From Bdellovibrionales bacterium (lineage in GTDB: Bacteria; Bdellovibrionota; Bdellovibrionia; Bdellovibrionales; JAMPXM01), in contig JADJOF010000002.1 of NCBI GenBank assembly GCA_016713885.1, forward strand, positions 310,001 through 374,000: a DNA stretch of 64,000 bases, read 5' to 3'. The translations under genes and the position numbers were made by a program. Each line of letters begins with the position of its first letter. The first letter of the stretch is position 1. Below are positions 54,122 to 62,248 of the stretch, piece after piece. The notes beneath the pieces are model-generated. The model was not told the DNA's origin and made no database searches. It saw only the letters and a list, made by a program, of their open reading frames with translations.

Positions 54122-55684
54122 ATGACTCTAGCCTCTACTGTTAAGATTCAACTGACTGGAACTGACGTTACGATCGATCAGGTTTGGCAAGTCGCCAAAG
54201 GAAAGCCTGGCCGCGACTATGTTGTCGAGCTTGCGCCGAAAGCGCGAGAGAGCATGCTCGCCTCGCGTCAGTACATTGAGTTCCGCATTGGTTCGGGCGA
54301 AGCCATCTATGGCGTCAATACCGGCTTTGGTGCGTTTTCAAGCGTTCGCATCAGCGACGCTGAGATCGAAGAGCTTCAGCGAAACCTCATTCGTTCGCAC
54401 TCAGTCGGAGTTGGCGATTTGTTTTCTAAGGAGCAGTCGCGCGCGATTTTGTTTCTTCGCGCCAATGCGCTATCGCGTGGGCATTCTGGGATTCGCGCCC
54501 AGGTGGTTGAGAAGCTTCTTGAATTTTTGAATAACGATGTGATTCCCGCTATTCCAAGTCAGGGATCGGTTGGCGCAAGCGGTGACCTTGCTCCGCTTTC
54601 GCATTTGGCGCTGGCGATCATCGGCGAAGGAAAATGCTTTGGCGAGGGCGCGGCCGTCGTTCCGGTGAGCGGAGTCCTTGCGGCTAAGGGAATTCAGCCA
54701 TTGGTGATGAAGGCCAAAGAAGGCCTTTCGATGATCAATGGCTGTCAGGTGATGACGGCGATTGGTTTGCTTGCGGCCTATGAGGCGCGCAGGCTTTGCT
54801 ACTTGGTGGATTTGTCAGGAGCAATGACGCTTGAGGCGATGCGTGGAACGCGAACGGCATTTGATCCGTTGATTGCAGCCACACGTCCGCATCCTGGCGA
54901 GGCGCTGACGGCCGGCAACCTTCGTCGAATCTTGGGTGAAACTTCGCCGATCGCGGAGTCACATGACGGCTGCAACCGTGTGCAGGATGCCTACTCGCTT
55001 CGCTGTATGCCTGCGGTTCATGGCGCAGCAAAGGACGCTCTTGCGCATGGAATTCGCGTTCTTGAAATCGAAGCGAACTCTTCGACCGACAATCCACTCG
55101 TCTTTAGCAAAGAGGGGAAGATTCTTTCTTGTGGAAACTTCCACGGAGAGCCGGTGGCCTTCCAGCTCGACTTTATGGCAATTGCGATGAGTGCGATGGC
55201 TTCGATCTCGGAGTGTCGCATTGAGAAGTTGATTAATCCTGCGATGTCGGGCCTGCCGGCGTTCCTCGCTCCAAAGGGCGGTCTGCATAGCGGCCATATG
55301 ATCGTGCAAGTCGCGGCGGCATCGCTGGTGAGTGAGAACAAGATTCTTTCGCATCCAGCGAGTGTTGATTCGATCCCGACCTCGGCCGATAAAGAGGATC
55401 ATGTTTCGATGGGAACAATTGCGGCACGCAAATTTCAGGCGATTGTTCGCAATGCCGAGTCGATTGTGGCGATGGAGTTTTTGTCAGCGACTCAAGCCCT
55501 TGATCTTTTAAGGCCGCTTGAGCCGTCAGGCCTTGTCAAAGCGGCGTATGATCATATTCGGAAGACCGTTCCGTTTGCCGAAAACGATCGAATCTTTCAC
55601 GACGATATCGAGTCGATTCGCGAGATGATTCGCGCCGGCGAGCTCAAGCAGGGCGAACCAGCGGTCTTGATTCCGCGGGGCTAG
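54122..55684 (+). CDS. hutH: histidine ammonia-lyase
   Basis: Deaminates histidine to urocanate. The 520-residue protein has the self-processing MIO tripeptide Ala152-Ser153-Gly154 in VGASGDLAPLSH, YGVNTGFG, and conserved catalytic loop regions. ATG 54122 is chosen over an upstream frame start inside rpe. Its stop (CTAG 55681-55684) is shared with the GMC gene on the other strand. hutU is 6.5 kb downstream. Confidence 0.96.
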   Translation: MTLASTVKIQLTGTDVTIDQVWQVAKGKPGRDYVVELAPKARESMLASRQYIEFRIGSGEAIYGVNTGFGAFSSVRISDAEIEELQRNLIRSHSVGVGDLFSKEQSRAILFLRANALSRGHSGIRAQVVEKLLEFLNNDVIPAIPSQGSVGASGDLAPLSHLALAIIGEGKCFGEGAAVVPVSGVLAAKGIQPLVMKAKEGLSMINGCQVMTAIGLLAAYEARRLCYLVDLSGAMTLEAMRGTRTAFDPLIAATRPHPGEALTAGNLRRILGETSPIAESHDGCNRVQDAYSLRCMPAVHGAAKDALAHGIRVLEIEANSSTDNPLVFSKEGKILSCGNFHGEPVAFQLDFMAIAMSAMASISECRIEKLINPAMSGLPAFLAPKGGLHSGHMIVQVAAASLVSENKILSHPASVDSIPTSADKEDHVSMGTIAARKFQAIVRNAESIVAMEFLSATQALDLLRPLEPSGLVKAAYDHIRKTVPFAENDRIFHDDIESIREMIRAGELKQGEPAVLIPRG

Positions 55685-57282
55685 AGGAAATGATCGGCGA
55701 CGCGAAGGGCATTGGCGGCGATTGTGAGAGCGGGGTTGATGCCGGCACTCGATGGAAAAAATGAAGCGTCGATCACATAAAGATTTGAGACATCGTGGAG
55801 TCGATTGAAGCGATCGACAACGCTTCTTTTGGGATCATCTCCCATTCGGCAGGTTCCGGATGCGTGAGCGAGCCGTTGATTGTTTTCACCTTGCTTGTGA
55901 AGTGTCGGGAATAGTGAGCGAAAGTGTGAGACGGCGAGGTCTCGAAATGTTGCGAGCCGTTTCATCTCGTGGTCGCGAATGCGGTAGTGAAGAGCGAGTT
56001 CACCTGTGGCATTCAGATAGAGACGATTGTCTTCGTAGCTGACGTCTTCCATAATCATCGCAAGGCAGATTCTTTTCTTGAAGAGCCATTCGACGGGTTT
56101 TCTTCCGAATCTCTTGAGTGTGCTGTAGAACAAGCGATCTCTTAATCGACCACCTCTGCCGATTTCGGAATGCATTTCGTGAAGCATGGTTTCGAAACCC
56201 GGCGGATTGCCGAGAGATTGGATCGTTCCAAGTTTCATATCGCCGTGAAAATAGAAGTCATTGAGTGCGATCTCTTTTTCATAGCGCCCCGAAGCTGATT
56301 GTGGTGGATGGTGAAGCATGACGAGATCCATGTAGTGGCGACAGAGATTCTTTCCGATGAGCCCTGATGAGTTTCCCAGTCCACTGGGGTGATGCTGATT
56401 TGTTGATCGAAGAAGAATTCGGATCGTATTGAGGACGCCGGCGCCAAGTAAGAACGTCGTGGCCTTCAATCTTGCGGTGTTTGAGTTTTGGCGAGCAACC
56501 ACAGACGTGACCTGATCGCCGTCGCATTCAAAGTGCAAAGCCTCACAGTCCGCGAGAAGTGAAGCGTATCCAGTTTGGATCGCAGGAAGAGCGGCGATTC
56601 GAGCGGCATCAGATTTATCGGCGCAAGCGCAGATAAACGCTTGGCAGCCGCGACAGTTGGTAAGGGCATCGGGCTTGTGGCCGACGGGAAGTCTGTAGGG
56701 ATGAAGCCCGAGTTCTTGAAGTTTTACTGCGAGCGCGCGCCCCTCGTTCGTGAAATCGGCTTGCAGAAGCTGAGGGTTTTGATGCGCTGATCGCAGCGGG
56801 TCGATGCCGCCATAGACTCGATAGAGATTTTCGACCTGTTCGTAATAGGGGGCGAGGTCCTCGTAGGAGATCGGCCAATTCTGAAGTGAGGCTTCTTTTG
56901 CCGAATGAAAGTATCGTTCGGGCTCAAAGTCCTCGGGGAAAAATCTTTCAAGAGCTGCGCCGTAGAGCAGGGTCGATCCACCGACGCCTTGACCCAATAG
57001 TGGGATAAAGCGCTTTGCTGTGGCCGTTGTTTCGTCGATGACGTCTTCAGAGTAGCGGCCAAACCGCTTGAGCCGTTCTCTGTCGACATCCGAAGGGTTC
57101 TCGAAATCTTGCATTTCGGCTTCGGGAAAGCCACCCACTCTGAGTTCAGAACCTCGGCCTTTTTCGATCAGCAGAACTCGTTTGCCTGGCTTGGCGAGAC
57201 GCCAACCCGCGGTGCTGCCGCTGATCCCGGTGCCGATCACGATGTAGTCCCAATGCGTTTCGCGTGCCTCGCTCAGTGTCAT
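55681..57282 (-). CDS. GMC-family FAD oxidoreductase
   Basis: A 533-residue protein: dinucleotide motif IVIGTGISGSTAG, KRVLLIEKG, and the C-terminal GMC_oxred_C block HASGTCRMGDDPKRSVV and NLYVIDASFFPSSAGINPALTIAANA with the catalytic His/Asn pair region. It oxidises an alcohol, with unknown substrate; the middle has an unusual Cys-rich stretch (CRGCQAFICACADK). Starts at ATG 57282 and is divergent from the AraC gene. Confidence 0.85.
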   Translation of the reverse strand: MTLSEARETHWDYIVIGTGISGSTAGWRLAKPGKRVLLIEKGRGSELRVGGFPEAEMQDFENPSDVDRERLKRFGRYSEDVIDETTATAKRFIPLLGQGVGGSTLLYGAALERFFPEDFEPERYFHSAKEASLQNWPISYEDLAPYYEQVENLYRVYGGIDPLRSAHQNPQLLQADFTNEGRALAVKLQELGLHPYRLPVGHKPDALTNCRGCQAFICACADKSDAARIAALPAIQTGYASLLADCEALHFECDGDQVTSVVARQNSNTARLKATTFLLGAGVLNTIRILLRSTNQHHPSGLGNSSGLIGKNLCRHYMDLVMLHHPPQSASGRYEKEIALNDFYFHGDMKLGTIQSLGNPPGFETMLHEMHSEIGRGGRLRDRLFYSTLKRFGRKPVEWLFKKRICLAMIMEDVSYEDNRLYLNATGELALHYRIRDHEMKRLATFRDLAVSHFRSLFPTLHKQGENNQRLAHASGTCRMGDDPKRSVVDRFNRLHDVSNLYVIDASFFPSSAGINPALTIAANALRVADHFL

Positions 57283-57352
57283 GCTTTGATTTGAATGTAG
57301 TTCCGGAGTGCGAGCTTTACGTTTTGTGACTTTTCTTCGTAGGCTAGGTCCA

Positions 57353-58114
57353 ATGAATGAAATTGGTCTTGTTTGCACTGACAATCGAAAAACGCGCTTC
57401 TTTCAGATCGCCGCCGATCTTGTGTTTGCGCATCGGATTGAGACCTATTCGCATGACTGCGTTATACATGAGACGTTTGCGAGCAATTGGTTCATCGGCT
57501 TCTTGGTGTCGTCAGGGGCTCCGCTGGGAGTTCGATCGGGGCAAAAGAGAATCGAATTGTCAGCGCCGAAAGCGATTTTAGTCCCGCCTTATAGTTTGCT
57601 TGAATGGCATCTTGGGCGAGGGCAGGCGGAATGGTCGGGGTTCTTTTCGAAGCTTCCATTCTCGAAAAGACCATTTCAGTTGCCGACAGTTTTTTCATTT
57701 GATGGTGTGTTGCCAAAGACAGCTTTTGAGTTGGGTGACTTGATTGATCGCTTGGATGGTGGCGAAGAGATTGGGGCGTCTCGAGATAGCTCTTGGTTTT
57801 CAAGCAGAACCAAAGAGTTTATTGATGCGCACTATCGGGAAGACATGAAGATCGAGGACATAGCAAAAAAACTAAATTCGCATCGCTCTTTCGTGGCGCG
57901 CTCATTTAAAAAATCCTACGGAATCAGCCCTGTCGAGTACCGCCATAAGCTGCGTGTTTTTGAAGGGCTGAAGAAAATGAATCAAGAGCACCAAGAGGTG
58001 ACGATGGCCGCCGTTGAAAGCGGGTTTTCTTCAATTCAGCGCTTTGAAGAGCATTTCAAAGACTTATTGGGGATGACGCCGAGTCAGTTCAATTTTTCTC
58101 GTCTTAAACGCTAG
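57353..58114 (+). CDS. AraC-family transcriptional regulator
   Basis: A 253-residue protein: N-terminal cupin-like sensing part, then the two helix-turn-helix units (KIEDIAKKLNSHRSFVARSFKK and TMAAVESGFSSIQRFEEHFKDLLGMTPSQF). Divergent from the GMC oxidoreductase, which it may regulate; the gap of 70 bases holds both promoters. Stop CTAG (58111-58114) is shared with the FMN-reductase gene. Confidence 0.9.
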   Translation: MNEIGLVCTDNRKTRFFQIAADLVFAHRIETYSHDCVIHETFASNWFIGFLVSSGAPLGVRSGQKRIELSAPKAILVPPYSLLEWHLGRGQAEWSGFFSKLPFSKRPFQLPTVFSFDGVLPKTAFELGDLIDRLDGGEEIGASRDSSWFSSRTKEFIDAHYREDMKIEDIAKKLNSHRSFVARSFKKSYGISPVEYRHKLRVFEGLKKMNQEHQEVTMAAVESGFSSIQRFEEHFKDLLGMTPSQFNFSRLKR

Positions 58115-58686
58115 CGAGTGGGGTGAAGGCCTGCATGTTTAAGCCCTTTGATGAAGGCGCTGAAACCCGCGGTCTGTTTTTTGAGGAGATCGAGAATCAT
58201 CGCATCCTTGAGCGTGCCTTCAGGATTGGCGTCTGACTTTTTATAGTGATTCCAAACATTCATGATGAAAATGCGATCTGGATAGATAAACGAGTTTCGA
58301 TAGCCAAAGACCTGTTGCAGATGTTCCACGGGCCTAAGGCCTCCGAACATTCCGCCAAGACCAATGAATGCAACTGGACGATGCTCAAAAGCATCCGGGT
58401 ATTTGAGGTGATCGATGAAGTACTTGAGCGCGCCGGGCATGGAGCCGTTGTACTCCGGAACAACCACAATCAAGCCGTCGGATTTTTCAATTTTATCGGC
58501 AGCGGCTTTTAGGATGGGGTGGGTGACGTTTCCGTACTGCGGGCCTTCCGCGAAACCTTTTGCGATGTCTTTCAGGTCAAGAATTTCGATGTCTTCGCCC
58601 TGCTCTTGATACATTCCATAAACGAGTTCAGCGACTTTTCGTGAGTTTGAGCCTGCGCGATCAGTTCCGACAATGATGTGTTTCAT
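58111..58686 (-). CDS. NADPH-dependent FMN reductase-family protein
   Basis: A 191-residue flavodoxin-fold enzyme: GTDRAGSNSRKVAEL (FMN phosphate loop), VVVPEYNGSMPGALKYFIDH and FIGLGGMFGG. Such enzymes reduce quinones, azo dyes or FMN with NADPH. Convergent with the AraC gene with a shared stop; a target of that regulator is possible but not shown. Confidence 0.9.
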   Translation of the reverse strand: MKHIIVGTDRAGSNSRKVAELVYGMYQEQGEDIEILDLKDIAKGFAEGPQYGNVTHPILKAAADKIEKSDGLIVVVPEYNGSMPGALKYFIDHLKYPDAFEHRPVAFIGLGGMFGGLRPVEHLQQVFGYRNSFIYPDRIFIMNVWNHYKKSDANPEGTLKDAMILDLLKKQTAGFSAFIKGLKHAGLHPTR

Positions 58687-58760
58687 GGATCAATAAAAGC
58701 GCGATTTCTTCCTGATTGTCACGCGATTCGCGCATCTCCCGAAGTGCACCGTTGATGCGA

Positions 58761-58786
58761 CACAGCTGCCGGCGCCGGAAGCTGTG
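58761..58786. repeat. REP-like palindromic repeat
   Basis: The arms CACAGCTG (58761-58768) and AAGCTGTG (58779-58786) flank the core CCGGCGCCGG (58769-58778). The arms pair with one mismatch. The surrounding 5' TTGATGC and 3' GTGTC also occur beside the palindrome split by the ISAs1-type element, while the arm bases differ but still pair. Confidence 0.75.
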
Positions 58787-58952
58787 ACGTGTCAGTCGGC
58801 GTTCGGACGTTCAGCCCAACGCGTGCGGGGAAACTACGATTTCATTCGTTTTCCGAATTGTTGAGAAAGAATCGAAGTTAAAGTTGCTGAACGTGTACCA
58901 ATCTTTGTTACACTTGGTCTTCGAGCTACGAGACGGAAGACTGGAGGCGGTC

Positions 58953-59648
58953 TTGATAGGTGAATTGGCCTTTCGGCTGCGGCGACTCGGTGCCAGGGCT
59001 CTTATTTTTTCGTGTTGCCTTATTGGACAGTCGGCCTATTCCGCAGATCCAGCTTGCGCCAAGTGGTTTGAGCGGAACGTTAAAAAGATCCAGAGTAACT
59101 GCGAATTGGACTGCGCGACGTTTGGAACGGATATGGGGACCTTTCACTGTCTCAATACTTGTGATGATCTGTGTTCTGAGCTTAAGAGCGGCGCAGCAAG
59201 TCGGCCCGGTCGATTTCTTCGGTATCCTGGGTTGACGGCGGCGGAACGAAAACTTGTTGATCAAAATCCAAAAGAGGCGGTTGCTGTTTTTGTTCAGAAA
59301 ACTCGAGCAGAAATGTCGTCGACACGCAATTTTCCTGTTCAAGGATTTAACGACGAAAGCGACGCCTTTCGACACTACATATGGGCGGGCCTTCTGGTCA
59401 AAGAGATCGGAGCCGAGCGAGCACAGCTCTATTTGAATGCGCACGAAGAAAACCGTCTTCAAAGACTTCCCGAACGAGATATGGACATGGCCAACAATCA
59501 GATTGGAATTCTTGCGGCACAAAAACTCATGGAAGAAAATAAGGCATTTGATTTGAAATTGCTTGAACAAAGCGCCCTTAATGATCTGCGCGCCCGCCGA
59601 CTCGTCATTCTCAATCCTGGGCTTTCGATTCCCAAGGAGCCTCTATGA
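58953..59648 (+). CDS. exported Cys-rich protein with a DUF6973-like His/Asp domain
   Basis: Starts at TTG 58953 behind an ideal GGAGG spaced five bases (58943-58947); an earlier TTG (58884) lacks this. The signal peptide is ARALIFSCCLIGQSAYSA. The N-terminal mature part has a Cys cluster (ACAKWF, NCELDCATF, CLNTCDDLC). The C-terminal half has ESDAFRHYIWAGLLVKEIG, LNAHEEN, and DMDMANNQIGI, resembling DUF6973-type proteins; the conserved His and Asp may bind metal. Overlaps the next gene by ATGA. Confidence 0.65.
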   Translation: MIGELAFRLRRLGARALIFSCCLIGQSAYSADPACAKWFERNVKKIQSNCELDCATFGTDMGTFHCLNTCDDLCSELKSGAASRPGRFLRYPGLTAAERKLVDQNPKEAVAVFVQKTRAEMSSTRNFPVQGFNDESDAFRHYIWAGLLVKEIGAERAQLYLNAHEENRLQRLPERDMDMANNQIGILAAQKLMEENKAFDLKLLEQSALNDLRARRLVILNPGLSIPKEPL

Positions 59649-60082
59649 AAACTGTAAAATTGATACTTGGTATTTGTTCGAGTGTTCTCGTTGTTGGGTT
59701 CGCATTTATATCAGGAGCAGAGGACTTTGTCGGGGCTCAGTTTATGCCACAGAAAGAAGCGAAGAAAAAGTGGGGATTGGTGGCTTTCGATGCGAAGAGT
59801 TTTAAGAAATCTTCGGAGAAGACAAAGGGCGCGATGGCGGCTCAGGCCGTCGAGAAAAGCGCTTTCGTGGGTCACGACATGTTGAAGGTTCGAGATCAAA
59901 TGGGTGATCCAGATAGCTACTTTTTTAGTGATACGATCTATGCCTATATGATCACTTCGCCGGCGAAACCGGGGCAGGAAGCGTGGCAATTGGTTTTTAT
60001 TCCTGATGAGAAGCTTGAGAAAGTGGCTGACGTGAAGATTCACAAAAAATGCTGTTACGAAACGCCTGCGTGGGCAAAGTAG
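59645..60082 (+). CDS. exported protein with BamE/SmpA-like segment
   Basis: A 145-residue protein with a signal peptide (LILGICSSVLVVGFAFIS). The segment HDMLKVRDQMGDPDSYFFSDTIYAYMI resembles the BamE/SmpA fold (a strand-turn with GxPD). The C-terminus has a Cys pair (KKCCYE). Its start overlaps the preceding gene (ATGA), so the two are co-translated. Confidence 0.6.
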   Translation: MKTVKLILGICSSVLVVGFAFISGAEDFVGAQFMPQKEAKKKWGLVAFDAKSFKKSSEKTKGAMAAQAVEKSAFVGHDMLKVRDQMGDPDSYFFSDTIYAYMITSPAKPGQEAWQLVFIPDEKLEKVADVKIHKKCCYETPAWAK

Positions 60083-60091
60083 GTTGAGTCT

Positions 60092-60610
60092 ATGCCGTTT
60101 ACGCCATTTCATTTTGGTGTCGGAGCTTTTGCGCAATCGCTCACCCCGCGCTATTTCAGTTTTCGCGCTTTCGTGTTGAGCCAGGGCGTGATCGATTGTG
60201 AGACGGCTTGGAATCTGTATCGTGGTCACGAACAACTTCATACTTTTTTTCACACCTATCTTGGCGCTCCTGTGGCGATGGCGTTAACGGGCGCGCTGAT
60301 TGCCGTCTATAGTGGTTTCGCATCGCGCTGTCCTGGTTCATGGCTTGTTCGCGAATTGTCGGACTGGGGAAAGCCGTTCGAATTCAAGTCATCATTTTCT
60401 GCGATTCTTTTTGGTGGCTGGTCGCATGTGGTTCTCGATAGCGTCATGCATGAGGATATAAGGCCATTCGCCCCATTTTCGCTTAAAAACCCCATGCTCG
60501 AGATCGTATCGCTCGAAATGTTGCACTTAGTTTGCGTTGGCGGCTTTGCCGGCGCAGCGTTGATCTGGGGAGCTCGCGCGATCTTTCGACATTTTTCTCG
60601 AACACGGTGA
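60092..60610 (+). CDS. membrane metal-dependent hydrolase-like protein
   Basis: A 172-residue protein beginning MPFTPFHFGVGAF, the start of the YdjM/DUF457-like membrane-bound metal-dependent hydrolase family, with HTFFHTYLG, GGWSHVVLDSVMHEDIRPFAPF and four hydrophobic segments. Conserved His and Asp suggest a metal site. Function unknown; follows the exported pair by nine bases. Confidence 0.7.
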   Translation: MPFTPFHFGVGAFAQSLTPRYFSFRAFVLSQGVIDCETAWNLYRGHEQLHTFFHTYLGAPVAMALTGALIAVYSGFASRCPGSWLVRELSDWGKPFEFKSSFSAILFGGWSHVVLDSVMHEDIRPFAPFSLKNPMLEIVSLEMLHLVCVGGFAGAALIWGARAIFRHFSRTR

Positions 60611-60765
60611 CGTTGTTCGACTCACCAACTGATCAACCGAGCTGCGGCCCTTTTTTACATCACTCGCGGTTTTTCTCAGTTTGAAACACTCCTCTCAGTG
60701 TCATGGCGATTGCTCGGCGAGCTTGCTCATTTTCTGACTGAACTGGTGGAAGAGGGGCTTTTAAA

Positions 60766-61218
60766 ATGATAGATTCACTTCGTTGCGCACAGAAACTCGA
60801 AGAGGTAGGGTTCACTCGGCTTCAAGCTGAAACCCAGGTGGGAATGATGGCCGATATTATTCGCTCAAACTTGGCGACGGTTCACGATGTGAAGGACCTG
60901 CGCGTGGCAACTCAGCACGATATGCGCGAGCTTCGCAGCGAGATGCACTCGGAGTTCGCTTCTGTGAGAAGTGAAATGGAGATCGAGTTTTCTTCCGTTC
61001 GCGCCGAGATGGCGCAGGGGTTTGCCGATGTCAGAAACGAGATGCGGACGGAGTTCAAGGCGATTCGCTCTGAAATGGCGCAGGAGTCCGCCGCAATCCG
61101 ATCCGAGATGGCGCAGATGGAGTCGAGAATCGTGATTCGCTTGGCGGTTGCGATGGGAGTGATGATGACGCTCATGACGACGATCATTCTCGGAGCGACG
61201 GCTTACTTGGTTCGTTAG
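60766..61218 (+). CDS. coiled-coil membrane protein, DUF1640-like
   Basis: A 150-residue protein: an N-terminal domain (KLEEVGFTRLQAETQVGMMADI) followed by a long heptad coiled coil of RSEM repeats (RSEMHSEFASVRSEME...) and a C-terminal membrane helix (VAMGVMMTLMTTIILGATAYLV). Matches the DUF1640/CCDC90-like protein layout. The repeated RSEM units suggest a recent internal duplication. Confidence 0.75.
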   Translation: MIDSLRCAQKLEEVGFTRLQAETQVGMMADIIRSNLATVHDVKDLRVATQHDMRELRSEMHSEFASVRSEMEIEFSSVRAEMAQGFADVRNEMRTEFKAIRSEMAQESAAIRSEMAQMESRIVIRLAVAMGVMMTLMTTIILGATAYLVR

Positions 61219-61222
61219 AGTT

Positions 61223-62128
61223 CTAGTCCCGAACCCGAACTTTACGCGCGCGCCAGGTGTCGTGAATGAAGATCGCAAGCGCGAGCCAGATCATCGAAAA
61301 GCCGACGAGCCGTGATGCGCCGAGAGGCTCATGGAAAAACAAGACCGCCGACAAAAACTGAAACGTCGGCGCGAGGTACTGGAAAAATCCAAGCACGGTC
61401 AGTGGCAGACGCTGCGCCGCCACTCCAAAGAGAAGTAGCGGAATTCCGGTGATCGCTCCTCCCAAGACAAGCAAGGCAATGTCGACGGCAGAGAGCGCCG
61501 CTGGCGTTTGTAGGAGCGCAACGTCTGATGTCGGGCCAAGCCATCGAATGGCGACCGCAGCGGCGATGGCGAGAGGAAAGAGCACGAGAGTTTCGGCCAT
61601 CGAAATTAGCGTGGCCTCTCCCGGAACAAGTTTTTTCACGATGCTATAGGTGGCAAAGCTCACAGCCAGCGCAAGCGCGATCCATGGTGGTCGACCGTAG
61701 TCGCAGGTGAGCCAGAGAACGCCGAGGGTTGCCGTTAAAAGTGCGATCTTCTGATTGCGACTCAGGTGCTCTTTTAGGTAGAGCGAACCAACCGCGACAT
61801 TGATAAGTGGATTAATAAAGTAGCCGAGGCTTGTCTCCATCACGTGCCCATGAGTCACGGCCCACACGTAAAGAAGCCAATTGGCGGCCAAAAAGACGGC
61901 GCCAAAAGTGAGATGCAGTACGGTCCGGCGATTTCTCAAAAGCTGAGAGAAGCGTGGGAGTGAACCTCGGAAATGGGCGACCACTCCATAAAAAACAAAC
62001 GACCAGATCACGCGGTGGCTCATCGTCTCGAGTGCTGAGATGTGCTTGAGGTAGTGCCAATACAGCGGAAAGAAGCCCCAGGCGGTGTAGGCGAAAATGG
62101 CAGCGATCAGGCCAGAGCGGTCGAGCAT
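61223..62128 (-). CDS. rarD: RarD-type EamA-family permease
   Basis: A 301-residue, ten-helix transporter with the RarD-type beginning (AAIFAYTAWGFFPLYWHYLKH) and two EamA repeats. RarD proteins are linked to chloramphenicol sensitivity, but the transported substrate is not known. Convergent with the coiled-coil gene and divergent from hutU. Confidence 0.88.
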   Translation of the reverse strand: MLDRSGLIAAIFAYTAWGFFPLYWHYLKHISALETMSHRVIWSFVFYGVVAHFRGSLPRFSQLLRNRRTVLHLTFGAVFLAANWLLYVWAVTHGHVMETSLGYFINPLINVAVGSLYLKEHLSRNQKIALLTATLGVLWLTCDYGRPPWIALALAVSFATYSIVKKLVPGEATLISMAETLVLFPLAIAAAVAIRWLGPTSDVALLQTPAALSAVDIALLVLGGAITGIPLLLFGVAAQRLPLTVLGFFQYLAPTFQFLSAVLFFHEPLGASRLVGFSMIWLALAIFIHDTWRARKVRVRD

Positions 62129-62248
62129 GGGGTATTGTCGCGGCGCACTCCGCAGTCTGTCACGTTTGATTCATGTGAAACTTGCCGATTCCGCCCCGCT
62201 TTGTGTAGTTTCCGGGTGGGGTTCGGTCGAACTTATGGGGGAGGCAAG

